The translations under genes and the position numbers were made by a program. From Bacillota bacterium (GTDB taxonomy: Bacteria; Bacillota; Clostridia; Lachnospirales; Lachnospiraceae): a stretch of 64,000 nucleotides of DNA. Numbering within the stretch: the stretch's first letter is position 1; each line of letters opens with the position of its first letter. The DNA lies in contig JAEYOY010000018.1 of assembly GCA_023411215.1 (NCBI GenBank), positions 1 through 64,000 of the forward strand. The letters run 5' to 3'. Of the stretch, positions 17,313 through 25,644 are shown piece by piece. Below the pieces are notes generated by a model. It was not told where the DNA came from and did not search any database. It was given only the letters and a program-made list of their open reading frames with translations.

Positions 17313-18809
17313 CTATACCTGTTCCTCCCAAGCGAAGGAACGCTTTACAGCCTTCTTCCAGCCTGCAATTAGTCTGTTTCTCTTCTCCTCATCCATGTCC
17401 GGCTGAAAGGTCTCGGCCAATGCCCAATTTGCTTTAATCTCCTCCTGATCCTTCCAGAAGCCGACGGCAAGACCGGCAAGATAAGCCGCACCAAGTGCCG
17501 TGGTCTCAATACATTCCGGCTTGTGAACCTCGGTATTCAAAATATCTGCCTGGAATTGCATCAGGAATCGATTGGCACATGCACCACCGTCTACCTTTAA
17601 TGATTTCAGGGTCAACATAGAATCACTTTCCATCGCCTTAAGTACATCCTGCGTCTGGTAAGCGATTGCTTCTAAGGTTGCCCGGATAATATGGTCCTTA
17701 TTGCAGCCGCGGGTGATCCCTACAATAGCACCTCTTGCGTACTGATCCCAGTATGGTGCTCCGAGTCCGGTAAAGGAAGGAACTACATAGACACCGTTGG
17801 AGTCAGGTACTTGTAGTGCACATTTCTCGCTCTCAGCTGCAGAGCGTATTAGCTGTAGCTCATCCCTTAACCACTGGATAGCGGCACCTGCTACAAATAC
17901 GCTTCCCTCTAATGCATAATTAACCTCAGAACCGGTGGATGCAGCAATGGTGGTAATCAGTCCATGCTGAGACATAATCGCTTCCGTACCCGTATTCATA
18001 AGTAAGAAGCAACCAGTTCCATAAGTGTTCTTCACCTCACCCCGACCAAAGCAGCACTGACCAAAAAGTGCAGCCTGCTGGTCACCTGCTGCCCCTGCAA
18101 TCGCGATCGCATCACCGAATAAGGAGCGGTCAGAATAGCCATATATACTGCTGGAGGGCTTAACCTCCGGAAGCATCTGCACCGGAATATCAAGTTCAGC
18201 CAGTATTTTCTCATCCCAGGTCAACTTTTTAATATCATAAAGCATGGTCCGGGATGCATTTGTATAATCCGTGACGAAGGTTTTCCCTTTCGTCAGGTTC
18301 CATATAATCCAGGTATCAACAGTACCAAACAGGAGCTCACCGGCTTTCGCCTGCTCCCTAGCACCCTCAACATGGTCGAGAATCCATTTAATCTTGGTTC
18401 CGGAGAAGTATGCATCCGGGATTAATCCCGTCTTCTCCTTAATATAGGATTCATAGCCCTTCACCTTCAGCTCTTCTACCATATCCGAGGTTCTGCGGCA
18501 CTGCCATACAATCGCATTATACACCGGCTGTCCGGTCAACTTGTTCCATACAATCGTCGTCTCTCGCTGGTTCGTAATGCCGATGGATGCGATCTCATTC
18601 GCATTAATACCAAGCTTTGCCATCGCCTCCGTTGCTACAGAAACTAAAGAGGACCAGATCTCCATCGGATCATGCTCCACCCAGCCGGGCTTCGGATAAA
18701 TCTGCGTAAATTCTTTTTGTGCGACGCTCTTCATTTTCCCCTTTTTATCAAAAATAATACATCTTGAACTTGTCGTACCTTGATCAAGCGCCATAATATA
18801 TTGTTTCAT
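17313..18809 (-). CDS. glpK: Glycerol kinase
   Basis: Start ATG 18809 lies six bases behind GGAGG. The 498-residue product is a full-length FGGY-family kinase: phosphate loop DQGTTSSRC at the N-terminus, GAAGDQQAALFGQ, the EGSVFVAGAAIQWLRD block and the second ATP-site motif VDGGACANRFLMQ. The enzyme phosphorylates glycerol to glycerol-3-phosphate. No glycerol facilitator or GlpD gene lies next to it here, and no regulator is evident in the window. Confidence 0.95.
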   Translation of the reverse strand: MKQYIMALDQGTTSSRCIIFDKKGKMKSVAQKEFTQIYPKPGWVEHDPMEIWSSLVSVATEAMAKLGINANEIASIGITNQRETTIVWNKLTGQPVYNAIVWQCRRTSDMVEELKVKGYESYIKEKTGLIPDAYFSGTKIKWILDHVEGAREQAKAGELLFGTVDTWIIWNLTKGKTFVTDYTNASRTMLYDIKKLTWDEKILAELDIPVQMLPEVKPSSSIYGYSDRSLFGDAIAIAGAAGDQQAALFGQCCFGRGEVKNTYGTGCFLLMNTGTEAIMSQHGLITTIAASTGSEVNYALEGSVFVAGAAIQWLRDELQLIRSAAESEKCALQVPDSNGVYVVPSFTGLGAPYWDQYARGAIVGITRGCNKDHIIRATLEAIAYQTQDVLKAMESDSMLTLKSLKVDGGACANRFLMQFQADILNTEVHKPECIETTALGAAYLAGLAVGFWKDQEEIKANWALAETFQPDMDEEKRNRLIAGWKKAVKRSFAWEEQV

Positions 18810-18913
18810 CTCATACCTCCAACACAATTTTAGTTATCCCCATAGCAAGTCCATTTTTAGCGGACTATTTATCATTCGTTCCTCTGAGACAAGCAGAGTT
18901 CTATGTAATCAAA

Positions 18914-19177
18914 TTAATTATCTAGAGCTGACATTACGATTACAACGATTGCACCGATTGCAAGGATAATATCTAATATCAGCAAAACCCAATAAAATAT
19001 CTGCTCGCCAATCTTATCATTTATCTTAGCTTTAAGCTTTAGTATGGTATTCACGATTAAGACTGCTGCAAACAGTAAAAGAACTATACCCTTGACAGCA
19101 GCACTACCCACGAAGTTCGCGATCACAAGAAAAGTCACTAATATAATCGCATGCATTACATCGTATCGTCTCTTCAT
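18914..19177 (-). CDS. Small membrane protein, unknown
   Basis: An 87-residue protein with three predicted membrane helices (about residues 8-26, 28-46 and 60-84) separated by a short basic loop (KLKAKINDK). I do not recognise the family. AGGAGG precedes the ATG by a usual distance. The gene follows a tandem hairpin repeat that forms its upstream region, and lies between glpK and an unrelated membrane-protein gene. Composition resembles its neighbours. Confidence 0.6.
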   Translation of the reverse strand: MKRRYDVMHAIILVTFLVIANFVGSAAVKGIVLLLFAAVLIVNTILKLKAKINDKIGEQIFYWVLLILDIILAIGAIVVIVMSALDN

Positions 19178-19200
19178 TTAATACCTCCTATCATGATAAT

Positions 19201-19376
19201 AAAGAAAGCGTAGTGAGCATATTACAAGCTTGCTTGTAAGTATGCGATCGGAGCTGGTGATCATGAACACGCTTTATGTTCATGATATAAAGAAAGCGTA
19301 GTGAGCATATTACAAGCTTGCTTGTAAGTATGCGATCGGAGCTGATGATCATGAACACGCTTTTGTTCATGATATA
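19201..19376. repeat. Tandem duplication of an 88-bp double-hairpin unit (family C)
   Basis: Two nearly identical 88-bp units start at 19201 and 19289. Each holds a hairpin TTACAAGC / GCTTGTAA flanked by GCATA / TATGC, then CGATCGGAGCTG, then a 10-bp hairpin ATCATGAACA / TGTTCATGAT. The copies differ only at a base before GATCATG and in the last loop. A partial third copy is at 53936. The rest of the 19178-19538 gap shows no gene. Confidence 0.9.
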
Positions 19377-19538
19377 ACCTCTCATAATTACACTTTTATT
19401 GTACCCTTTTGTTCCAATATTTACAAGGCTTTTTACGTCAGACCTCCTGATTATCCCTGAAGCTAATAGGGGGTTCTTGCATGTCGCAACACATTGATTT
19501 AGATAGAATTTTTCTTATTCCTGAAGCTACGAAGTCTC

Positions 19539-19952
19539 TTACTGATTCTTGCCTTTTTTTGATAAGACAATCTGAACTATAGCTCCAATAACAACAGATA
19601 TGAGAATTATACCAATCCAGATTTCAAATCCCGGATGATGTCGTAATCTCCAAATATCCTCCGCTTTCATACCCTCAACAAGCTTCGACTCATTCGTTTT
19701 CTTTACCGCGTTTCCAAGATAGTTCCCGATAAAGATGCCACTTACAATGCCTACTGTCATAAACGCCGAAGCAATTCGTTTGTTAAAAAAAAGCAGTAAT
19801 AGGGCCGCCGAGCATAAAGCTAAATAGAACTTCCAGTTATGTGCAATCCATCCAAACAGGTACTCATCCTTCGTAACTGTAAAGGCCAGCAATGCAACTA
19901 CTGCTAAAATAATGCCCTCGATAACTCCATACATATATTTCGTTTGTTTCAT
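19539..19952 (-). CDS. Membrane protein, unknown, probably co-transcribed with the BlaI-type repressor
   Basis: A 137-residue protein with four predicted membrane helices: three in the first ~85 residues and one near the C-terminus. A soluble loop between them contains WRLRHHPGF. I do not recognise the family. Its start lies 73 bp after the end of the BlaI-type repressor gene on the same strand, with an AGGAGG before the ATG and no terminator between them. It is therefore the most likely regulated target. BlaI repressors usually pair with a BlaR1 sensor protease; this protein has no zinc-protease motif. Confidence 0.65.
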   Translation of the reverse strand: MKQTKYMYGVIEGIILAVVALLAFTVTKDEYLFGWIAHNWKFYLALCSAALLLLFFNKRIASAFMTVGIVSGIFIGNYLGNAVKKTNESKLVEGMKAEDIWRLRHHPGFEIWIGIILISVVIGAIVQIVLSKKGKNQ

Positions 19953-20025
19953 AATACACCTCCTGAATATGCAATTTTGCTAATTGCTTTATGGCTGTAT
20001 TTTTTCATAAACAATTCACTCAATA

Positions 20026-20388
20026 CTATCCCTCCTTGAGTTCATCAATTAATTTTTTTAACTCTCCGGCTTGCTGCTCGCTTAATTTTTTACCACCTAT
20101 AAACGCGGTTAGAAATTTTAGCAGGGACCCTCCAAAGGTATCCTCAACGAAACGTATACTTTGTTTTGTAATGTATTCATCCTTCGTGGTTAGGGTTGAG
20201 ACCATGGCATTTCCATTACGAAAAATACCTTTTTCACATAGCTTTTTCAGTACGGTATAGGTCGTGGACTTTTTCCAGCTCATCTCTTTTTCACATAGCT
20301 TCACAAGATCACCAGAACCAATGGACTCATTCAGCCAGATTAATTCTGCAAACCTTTCTTCACTTTCTGTAAGCTTATATTCCTTCAT
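20026..20388 (-). CDS. BlaI/MecI/CopY family transcriptional repressor
   Basis: The 120-residue product matches the BlaI/CopY family: an N-terminal winged helix (LTESEERFAELIW, SWKKSTTYTVLKKLCEKG) and a C-terminal dimerisation region. These repressors bind palindromic operators as dimers and are inactivated by proteolysis (BlaR1) or by metal (CopY). The C-terminus has no CopY-type cysteine hooks, so the signal is unknown. A 23-bp palindrome overlaps the gene's own promoter, so it probably represses itself and the membrane protein downstream. Confidence 0.9.
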   Translation of the reverse strand: MKEYKLTESEERFAELIWLNESIGSGDLVKLCEKEMSWKKSTTYTVLKKLCEKGIFRNGNAMVSTLTTKDEYITKQSIRFVEDTFGGSLLKFLTAFIGGKKLSEQQAGELKKLIDELKEG

Positions 20389-20425
20389 AGGGGACCTCCT
20401 TGGTCTATAAGATATCGACTTGTTG

Positions 20426-20456
20426 TAAGTCTATATATTATAGACTTATATGTCAA
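20426..20456 (-). promoter_or_regulatory. Promoter with overlapping palindromic operator for the BlaI-type gene
   Basis: On the minus strand TTGACA (20451-20456) and TAGACT (20428-20433) are separated by 17 bp. The inverted repeat TAAGTCTATA-TAT-TATAGACTTA at 20426-20448 has perfect 10-bp arms and covers the spacer and -10 box. This is what an autoregulatory BlaI-type operator would look like. A half-site GTCTATAA lies nearer the gene at about 20403. Confidence 0.8.
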
Positions 20457-20471
20457 TAACTAATTCTAGTA

Positions 20472-20521
20472 ATAAAAACCGCCAACCAAGAGACTAGATA
20501 TTATCTCTCCTGATTGACGGT
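20472..20521 (-). terminator. Terminator of the exporter-MBL fusion gene
   Basis: Minus-strand ACCGTCAATCAGGAG pairs with CTCTTGGTTGGCGGT (15 bp with G-U pairs), followed by TTTTTATT. It lies about 65 bp after the stop of the 20588-22429 gene. Confidence 0.85.
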
Positions 20522-20587
20522 CGTCAATTTTATTTCATCTTAATAATACTTACTATGGCATTTACTTTCGCTTTACACTTAATTAGA

Positions 20588-22429
20588 TTACACAAGCGGA
20601 TGCAGCTGTATTTTCTTGAGTTTTTGTTGATACTTGATCAATTGCTCTTTTGAAAAAGGCTTCCCATGTGAAGGATACACTTTCTTAAAATCAAGGTTAA
20701 TCATCTTCATCCATGAGGCTTCATAGTCTTTCACATTCTCGATCCAAATAATGATGTGATTCAAGCTTGGTATACCATTCATGGCTGCATCACCACAGAA
20801 AAGCACTCTATCCTCAAATAATAGACCAATAGAATCCTTTGTATGTCCGGGTAATTCAATAATCTTTGCAGAAAGCATTTTCTCAATTTCCGGCTTATTC
20901 TCTTTATTTACAATCAAATAACGCTCCGGAGAATTGACCGGCTGAAAGCGATGCTCCCCTTTACCGAACAATTTCATAATCTGACAGAAGCTCCATGCTA
21001 TCATACTGCTACAACCTCCATCAAATGAATTTTGTCCAGCCTTCAATCTTTCGATCGCTTCGGGATGTAGTATCACCGTCGCTTTCGTCTTTTCCAGAAG
21101 CTGATTAAGGAAGCCAACATGATCATCATGTGCGTGTGTAATGAAGATATATGATATATCTTCTAAGGATATCCTTCTTTTGCTTAATTCTTCCTCGAAC
21201 TTTTTATAATGCTCCTTGTAGCCTGTATCGATAAGCAAATATCCATCCCCAATATCAACCATAAAGATATTGCTAATCCTGTTTCCAAGGTTTATTATTC
21301 GATCTTCAATAGGCTTTCTCATCTTATAGGCGATTTCAATTTTATTCCCCAGCCCATTGTTTTCCTTTTTTACCTCGTCAATGTATGAGGGAATGTCTTC
21401 TATTTTTTCGATTGACCGGCCGATAAGAACGGATTCTAGTTGCTTCCTGACTAAGTGAGCATTGTTCAGACTTGTCTGATCCTTTACACCTTCGATCAAC
21501 CAAAGTGTATCTACTAAGCTATCAATAATTTCATCATCAACAAACGGCTTGTCCTGATAGGAGATTTCTTGTTTTCCAGCTTCAATTTGCCAATCCGGAT
21601 TAGTGAGAGACTTGTGAATAATATCCTTTGCATGACCTATGGCACATTGGTGTCCTTGACAGGCCTTACAGAATTTCGGCCCCATACAGATATTTTCAAG
21701 ATCTTCTTGAAGGTGCTGATAGTAATCATGAAGCATTTTTGATTTTGCTCGGAGTTCAGATTGAATACCCAGCTTCCTATCATGAAATAGCTTTCTTACC
21801 ATGAAGGATACGATCAATATTAGCACACCGAAGAAGATTACCATATAAGTTGGGTCTAAATATTGCTTCGGGGCAGTTTGTAACAGCTTTTGGATACCAA
21901 AAAACATAAATACGGTAGCAGCCAACAGCTTAATACCTAATTCCGGAATCTTATCACCCAATTTTTTACCTACAACAATACCTAAGGCTCCTGTAGCTAT
22001 CATCCCTAAGACGGTACCCACTAATATCATGAATGGATAGGATGCATCTGCTGCTAAGGTGATGGCTGTTAACTGTGTTTTATCACCAAGTTCACCTAAA
22101 AAGAAGGCTAACGCAACCGTTGCTACCGGTCCAAATTGAATTTTAGGTTCCTCTTCCTCTTCGTCTTTGTCAGACTTAAGAGTCCATAGAGCAAATCCGA
22201 CAAACGCAGCTCCTGCTACCATTTGAATGGTGCTAATCGGAACTACCTGAGAAAGATAGCTTCCTAAAATTACTGCCAAACCATGATTCAGAAAAGCCCC
22301 AATTCCAATTCCAATCAAAACCTTTCTGACAGGGTAACGCGTAGCAAACGCCATAGCAAGAATCTGTGTCTTATCACCCATCTCAGCGATAAAAATCAAC
22401 ATAAATGCCTTTAGTATTTCTTGAATCAT
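20588..22429 (-). CDS. GDT1/UPF0016 cation (Mn2+) exporter fused to a metallo-beta-lactamase-fold domain
   Basis: The 613-residue product starts with a complete GDT1/TMEM165-type transporter of six helices. It carries both signature motifs, E16-M-G-D-K-T-Q and E113-L-G-D-K-T-Q. Residues ~215-360 are soluble, with a cysteine cluster (C248, C254, C257, C262). A metallo-beta-lactamase fold follows, with H432-A-H434-D-D436-H437, a later GHTKDS histidine, CGDAA aspartate and PSHGKP. GDT1 proteins export Mn2+ (or transport Ca2+). The gene sits behind a yybP-ykoY riboswitch, supporting a role in Mn2+ homeostasis. The MBL domain's reaction is unknown. Both halves look intact, so this is a genuine fusion. 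Confidence 0.85.
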   Translation of the reverse strand: MIQEILKAFMLIFIAEMGDKTQILAMAFATRYPVRKVLIGIGIGAFLNHGLAVILGSYLSQVVPISTIQMVAGAAFVGFALWTLKSDKDEEEEEPKIQFGPVATVALAFFLGELGDKTQLTAITLAADASYPFMILVGTVLGMIATGALGIVVGKKLGDKIPELGIKLLAATVFMFFGIQKLLQTAPKQYLDPTYMVIFFGVLILIVSFMVRKLFHDRKLGIQSELRAKSKMLHDYYQHLQEDLENICMGPKFCKACQGHQCAIGHAKDIIHKSLTNPDWQIEAGKQEISYQDKPFVDDEIIDSLVDTLWLIEGVKDQTSLNNAHLVRKQLESVLIGRSIEKIEDIPSYIDEVKKENNGLGNKIEIAYKMRKPIEDRIINLGNRISNIFMVDIGDGYLLIDTGYKEHYKKFEEELSKRRISLEDISYIFITHAHDDHVGFLNQLLEKTKATVILHPEAIERLKAGQNSFDGGCSSMIAWSFCQIMKLFGKGEHRFQPVNSPERYLIVNKENKPEIEKMLSAKIIELPGHTKDSIGLLFEDRVLFCGDAAMNGIPSLNHIIIWIENVKDYEASWMKMINLDFKKVYPSHGKPFSKEQLIKYQQKLKKIQLHPLV

Positions 22430-22441
22430 ATCCTTACTCCT

Positions 22442-22576
22442 TTACTTCTCGTAATATAATGATTGAATGAACCAATCTACTTCCTCTGACCAGGTTTTAT
22501 ATTCATTCACCTGCGTAGGGAAGTATGGGGCTCCTTCAATAATAACTAATTGCTAATTCTTATGCTCACTTTGCAT
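22442..22576 (-). pseudogene. Remnant of an alpha/beta-hydrolase C-terminus inside the exporter 5' UTR
   Basis: The minus strand reads MQSEHKN, stop (TAG, 22553-22555), then QLVIIEGAPYFPTQVNEY, KTWSEEVDWFIQSLYYEK and a stop, ending 12 nt before the exporter start. This strongly resembles the end of an alpha/beta hydrolase, where a catalytic histidine normally sits at the GAP-H-F position; here it is tyrosine. The rest of the gene is missing. The in-frame stop, lack of a promoter of its own and position behind the riboswitch terminator mark it as a decayed fragment. Confidence 0.6.
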
Positions 22577-22585
22577 ACGCGCAAA

Positions 22586-22635
22586 TAAAAAAGACCTTTA
22601 GATTATCAGACATTTTGCCCTATAATCTAAAAGTC
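22586..22635 (-). terminator. Riboswitch expression-platform terminator
   Basis: Minus-strand GACTTTTAGATTAT (22622-22635) pairs with ATAATCTAAAGGTC (22593-22606), 14 bp with one G-U, followed by TTTTTTATTTG. The 5' arm CTTTTAGA is also complementary to the start of the riboswitch region, suiting an on/off switch. Confidence 0.9.
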
Positions 22636-22729
22636 TCGCTGCTTTAATATCCTTAAAGTAGATAAGACCAGGATCTCTCCAGTATGTTGATCTTATCTTG
22701 GTTTCCCATAGCTACTCCCTTTTAAAACT
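22587..22729 (-). promoter_or_regulatory. yybP-ykoY (Mn2+) riboswitch
   Basis: The leader begins TTTTAAAAGGGAGTAGCT, close to the conserved yybP-ykoY start (AAAGGGGAGUAGC). A hairpin domain AGATAAGA ... TCTTATCT holds GGAGAGATCC. The 3' side AAAGCAGCGAG then closes the aptamer before the terminator. This class senses Mn2+ and turns on efflux genes by antitermination. The downstream gene encodes a GDT1-type Mn2+ exporter, one of its known target families. Confidence 0.85.
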
Positions 22730-22735
22730 TAGATT

Positions 22736-22764
22736 ATTGTATCATTCCCTGTTGTTATTGTCAA
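22736..22764 (-). promoter_or_regulatory. Sigma-A promoter of the riboswitch-exporter transcript
   Basis: Minus strand: TTGACA at 22759-22764, a 17-bp spacer, and TACAAT at 22736-22741. It would start transcription close to 22729, at the front edge of the riboswitch. The rest of the gap to 22906 shows nothing I can name. Confidence 0.85.
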
Positions 22765-22906
22765 TTAATTATCACATTTATTTCATCTATGTCTGTAGGA
22801 TTACAATACCTGTGTTACATTTCGAAATAATAAATAGCAAGAAGTTTATCCCTTTGATAAGGAAATTTGTAATAGCGATTGGATTTGTATCTGTTTTATT
22901 ACGCAC

Positions 22907-24418
22907 TTAGTTTAGAAGAAATTCAAAATTCAAATTCGCCAGTGCTATCTTATCTCCCTGTATGATCTCCTTCTTCTCATTGGAAGTGAGCAAGCTTTCA
23001 TTGACAAAGGTACCATTGGTGGAGTTTAGATCGGTGATATAATACTTATCCTCTTCCTTCGTAAGCTTGGCATGATATCGACTGACTACGCTTTTTTCAA
23101 GACAGTAATCCACATTTTTGCGAAGTTTTCCTATAAAAAAGGGGAATTCTTTGATACATATCGAAGAGTACTGCTCCTCGTCCGGGGATTTAAGAAAAAC
23201 CTTAGCGATATCTTCTGGTTGTTGTGCTATATCACTTAATAAGCAGGTAGGACTGTAATCCTCCTGTATTACGGTCTCCTCTTTCTTTGGTGCCTCTTTT
23301 ATCTCTTCATAATCAGGGACCTTCTCTGGGGCATCGGTAAGGTCTTTCCATAGATTATACTCCCGTTTTGTTAGCTGCGTCGGATCCACCCAGAGCCTTT
23401 CGGATACCATATTTTCTTCTTGATCCTTCTTAACCGGATCCCAATATTCCTGTCTAGGGTCAATATATTCACTCCTCGTTACAATCCTGGTCAGCTTTTT
23501 CTCTTTGCTCCAAAGCTTTTGCATTAGATACCCTCCTACACACAGGAGAATTAATATTAATCCTATTAGCCTACTGTATTCAATCTCTTCGCTGTAAGAA
23601 TTATAAAAAATACCTGATGTAAAGCCAAGAATAAGAATCAACAACCCAGCCAATCCGCATATTCCTGTAAGAATGTAGGTTGTCCTCGGATAATAGGAGA
23701 TCTCCGCTTCCTCTTCCAGTTTCTCCATTACCACCGGGATATTGTCAATATAGGAAGTCTTATGTTTTTCTATGGTTCCGGGCTCCTTTGCCTTACCTGG
23801 TCTGGATTCGTAATCAATTCTCTCAGGTGCTTGTATCTCAGCTTCCGATGCTTTGACCTTTGTTGGAGTCTCTACTTTCATCTGCTTATGCAGCACCTCA
23901 TTCATATGGGCAAAGGTGTAACCCTCCTCCTTGCTGACGGCATAAAGCCGATATACCAGTAGTACTGCCTCCTTATCGTTGTAATCAACCTTATTCATCA
24001 GATATTCCAGTAGTCCGCTCATCTGCCCCCTGCTATCTTTACAATAACCAGATAGAAAGCATAAGCTTGGACAATTTGTAACCACATCGATATAGATATA
24101 CTCAGCGTTTATGATAAAGTCGTCCTCGGGAAGGAGATGCTCGTAAGCCAGTTCCATCGTGTTTAATAAGACGGATATCAATTGCTTAAGCTGATCGTAG
24201 GATAAAGAAATCTTCGCAAATAAATTCTGCATGGATTGTTTTCCGGTAATATCATAATAATACAATATTTTATTATCCATAAAATGCTGCTGCAAAGGCA
24301 GTACGCCGGCCAAGGCTTGATTCATAAGCATACGGATGCAATAAGGCTCCTTAGGCTGCTCATCCTCTGTGATAACCATATAATTATGCTTGATATCCTT
24401 CCTGTACTCTACTACCAT
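22907..24418 (-). CDS. FHA-domain membrane protein with DUF6382-like N-terminus
   Basis: Start ATG 24418 is directly behind GGGAGG; a longer frame to 24454 has no such site. The 503-residue product has an N-terminal ~190-residue region resembling DUF6382, two membrane helices near residues 255-300, a charged linker, and a C-terminal FHA domain (FIGKLRKNVDY, VSRYHAKL, DLNSTNGTFVN). FHA domains bind phosphothreonine, so a Ser/Thr kinase elsewhere may control it. It is the last gene of the Tad pilus locus, 78 bp after the TadE-like gene. A scaffold or regulatory role in pilus assembly is inferred from position. Confidence 0.8.
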   Translation of the reverse strand: MVVEYRKDIKHNYMVITEDEQPKEPYCIRMLMNQALAGVLPLQQHFMDNKILYYYDITGKQSMQNLFAKISLSYDQLKQLISVLLNTMELAYEHLLPEDDFIINAEYIYIDVVTNCPSLCFLSGYCKDSRGQMSGLLEYLMNKVDYNDKEAVLLVYRLYAVSKEEGYTFAHMNEVLHKQMKVETPTKVKASEAEIQAPERIDYESRPGKAKEPGTIEKHKTSYIDNIPVVMEKLEEEAEISYYPRTTYILTGICGLAGLLILILGFTSGIFYNSYSEEIEYSRLIGLILILLCVGGYLMQKLWSKEKKLTRIVTRSEYIDPRQEYWDPVKKDQEENMVSERLWVDPTQLTKREYNLWKDLTDAPEKVPDYEEIKEAPKKEETVIQEDYSPTCLLSDIAQQPEDIAKVFLKSPDEEQYSSICIKEFPFFIGKLRKNVDYCLEKSVVSRYHAKLTKEEDKYYITDLNSTNGTFVNESLLTSNEKKEIIQGDKIALANLNFEFLLN

Positions 24419-24496
24419 ATTTCCTCCCAATGCTTGGTTAATTAATATTGCCATTTATAGATCTGTGTTTCTGAAAACAAACAAATACTCGGATAT

Positions 24497-25075
24497 TTAA
24501 TCCTTCGTAGCTTTACGAAAAAATCCCTCAATTTTATTCTTCAGTTCATCAATCCCCTTGAGCTGCGACGCTGTATCAAGAATAACTTCACATACACGTA
24601 TCGTTTCCGCTGGATCATGAAGTGGATACTCTTCGGATATCACCGAAAGGGAATGGGGTGCCATCAGCTCTCTGACCCAGGGAATGGAGATTTGGGTGTT
24701 GGTCTGGACAGATATCGTAAGCTTTGAGCTATCCACAGTTGCTTCGATATCTGTTGTCTTTATTAAGAAAAACCCTTTACTTAGCTTCATACGAAGATAT
24801 CTCTGAAGCTCCTGCTCCATTTTCTTACTGTCTTCCTGCCACAGATCAAAAATTCCCTGATTCATGATATGCTCATAATCAATTTCAGCCGATGCTAGCT
24901 CGGACTCATGCTTCATGATAAGTCCTGCCTTATGTAATGTCATATCAACGACACCCTGTATCCGGCAATAATCGTGCAGATAGAACGAAAGATAAAGTAA
25001 TGCAAAGACAGTAAAGATTATGATCGGCATAACAAACGCTGCCTCTACCGTAATACTGGCTTTACAAGTCTTCAT
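24497..25075 (-). CDS. TadE-like pseudopilin
   Basis: The 192-residue product has the type IV pilin-like N-terminus of TadE proteins: a short basic leader, then SITVEAAFVMPIIIFTVFALLYLSFY as hydrophobic helix with the conserved glutamate. The rest is a soluble extracytoplasmic domain. TadE/TadF pseudopilins are processed by the A24 peptidase and support Flp pilus assembly. The ATG overlaps the stop of the peptidase gene (ATGA at 25072-25075), pointing to translational coupling. Confidence 0.8.
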   Translation of the reverse strand: MKTCKASITVEAAFVMPIIIFTVFALLYLSFYLHDYCRIQGVVDMTLHKAGLIMKHESELASAEIDYEHIMNQGIFDLWQEDSKKMEQELQRYLRMKLSKGFFLIKTTDIEATVDSSKLTISVQTNTQISIPWVRELMAPHSLSVISEEYPLHDPAETIRVCEVILDTASQLKGIDELKNKIEGFFRKATKD

Positions 25076-25515
25076 ACCAACGTTCCTTTCGAAGCGAAGA
25101 CTATAATAAGGTACCCTGCAAACAGAAAAGGAATAAAGGGGATGCTCTTCTTACGATCAACTCTTCTTAAAATCAATAGGAAGATAGATAGAACAGCAGC
25201 AAGAAACAATGCCATACCAAATAATTCAAGATTGTTCCAGAAGCCAAGTCCCATACCGGTAACACAGAGCAATATCCCGTCACCCATACCAATTTTACCG
25301 GCAGTCATTTTACTGATCAGCATAGTGACCAGTCCAATCGACAGTCCACCGAGACAATCAACAACGCTTAACCTATCGATAAACGGTAAGCAGACACAAG
25401 TCATTACTGCACCTATGCAAATTAGCCACAAAAGTACTCTTTTTTTGAATATGTCCTGTATAGCACAGATCAAAAGCAGTGCTCCCTGAATTAGCATCAA
25501 TATCTTATCCGCCAT
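25072..25515 (-). CDS. A24 family prepilin peptidase (TadV/CpaA-like)
   Basis: A 147-residue membrane protein with about five helices and both aspartates of the A24 aspartic peptidases: D in AIQDIFKKR after the first helix and the GKIGMGDGILL (GxGD) motif. It lacks the N-methylation domain, as TadV/CpaA enzymes do. It would cleave leaders of the Flp pilin and TadE-like pseudopilins of this locus at the cytoplasmic face. Confidence 0.9.
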   Translation of the reverse strand: MADKILMLIQGALLLICAIQDIFKKRVLLWLICIGAVMTCVCLPFIDRLSVVDCLGGLSIGLVTMLISKMTAGKIGMGDGILLCVTGMGLGFWNNLELFGMALFLAAVLSIFLLILRRVDRKKSIPFIPFLFAGYLIIVFASKGTLV

Positions 25516-25644
25516 AAAATATCCCCCTGTATATTTACACCTTTATTTACTGCGATTATCAGCTTGTTTTTATCCGTATAACTGTTATTACCACTATCTT
25601 ATAAGCATTCTGACATACATGGATTTAACTCTGTTCTGACCTCT

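Noticed and set aside
19201..19376. Tandem repeat as a coding duplication (64-codon minus frame)
   Set aside because: The repeat consists of hairpins and the frame has no ribosome site or protein-like composition.
20588..22429. Exporter-MBL fusion as two frameshifted genes
   Set aside because: The frame is continuous through a plausible linker with its own cysteine cluster, and no internal ribosome site or broken motif is seen.
22698..22910. 70-codon plus-strand frame over the riboswitch
   Set aside because: It is antisense to the riboswitch 5' end and promoter, with no ribosome site.
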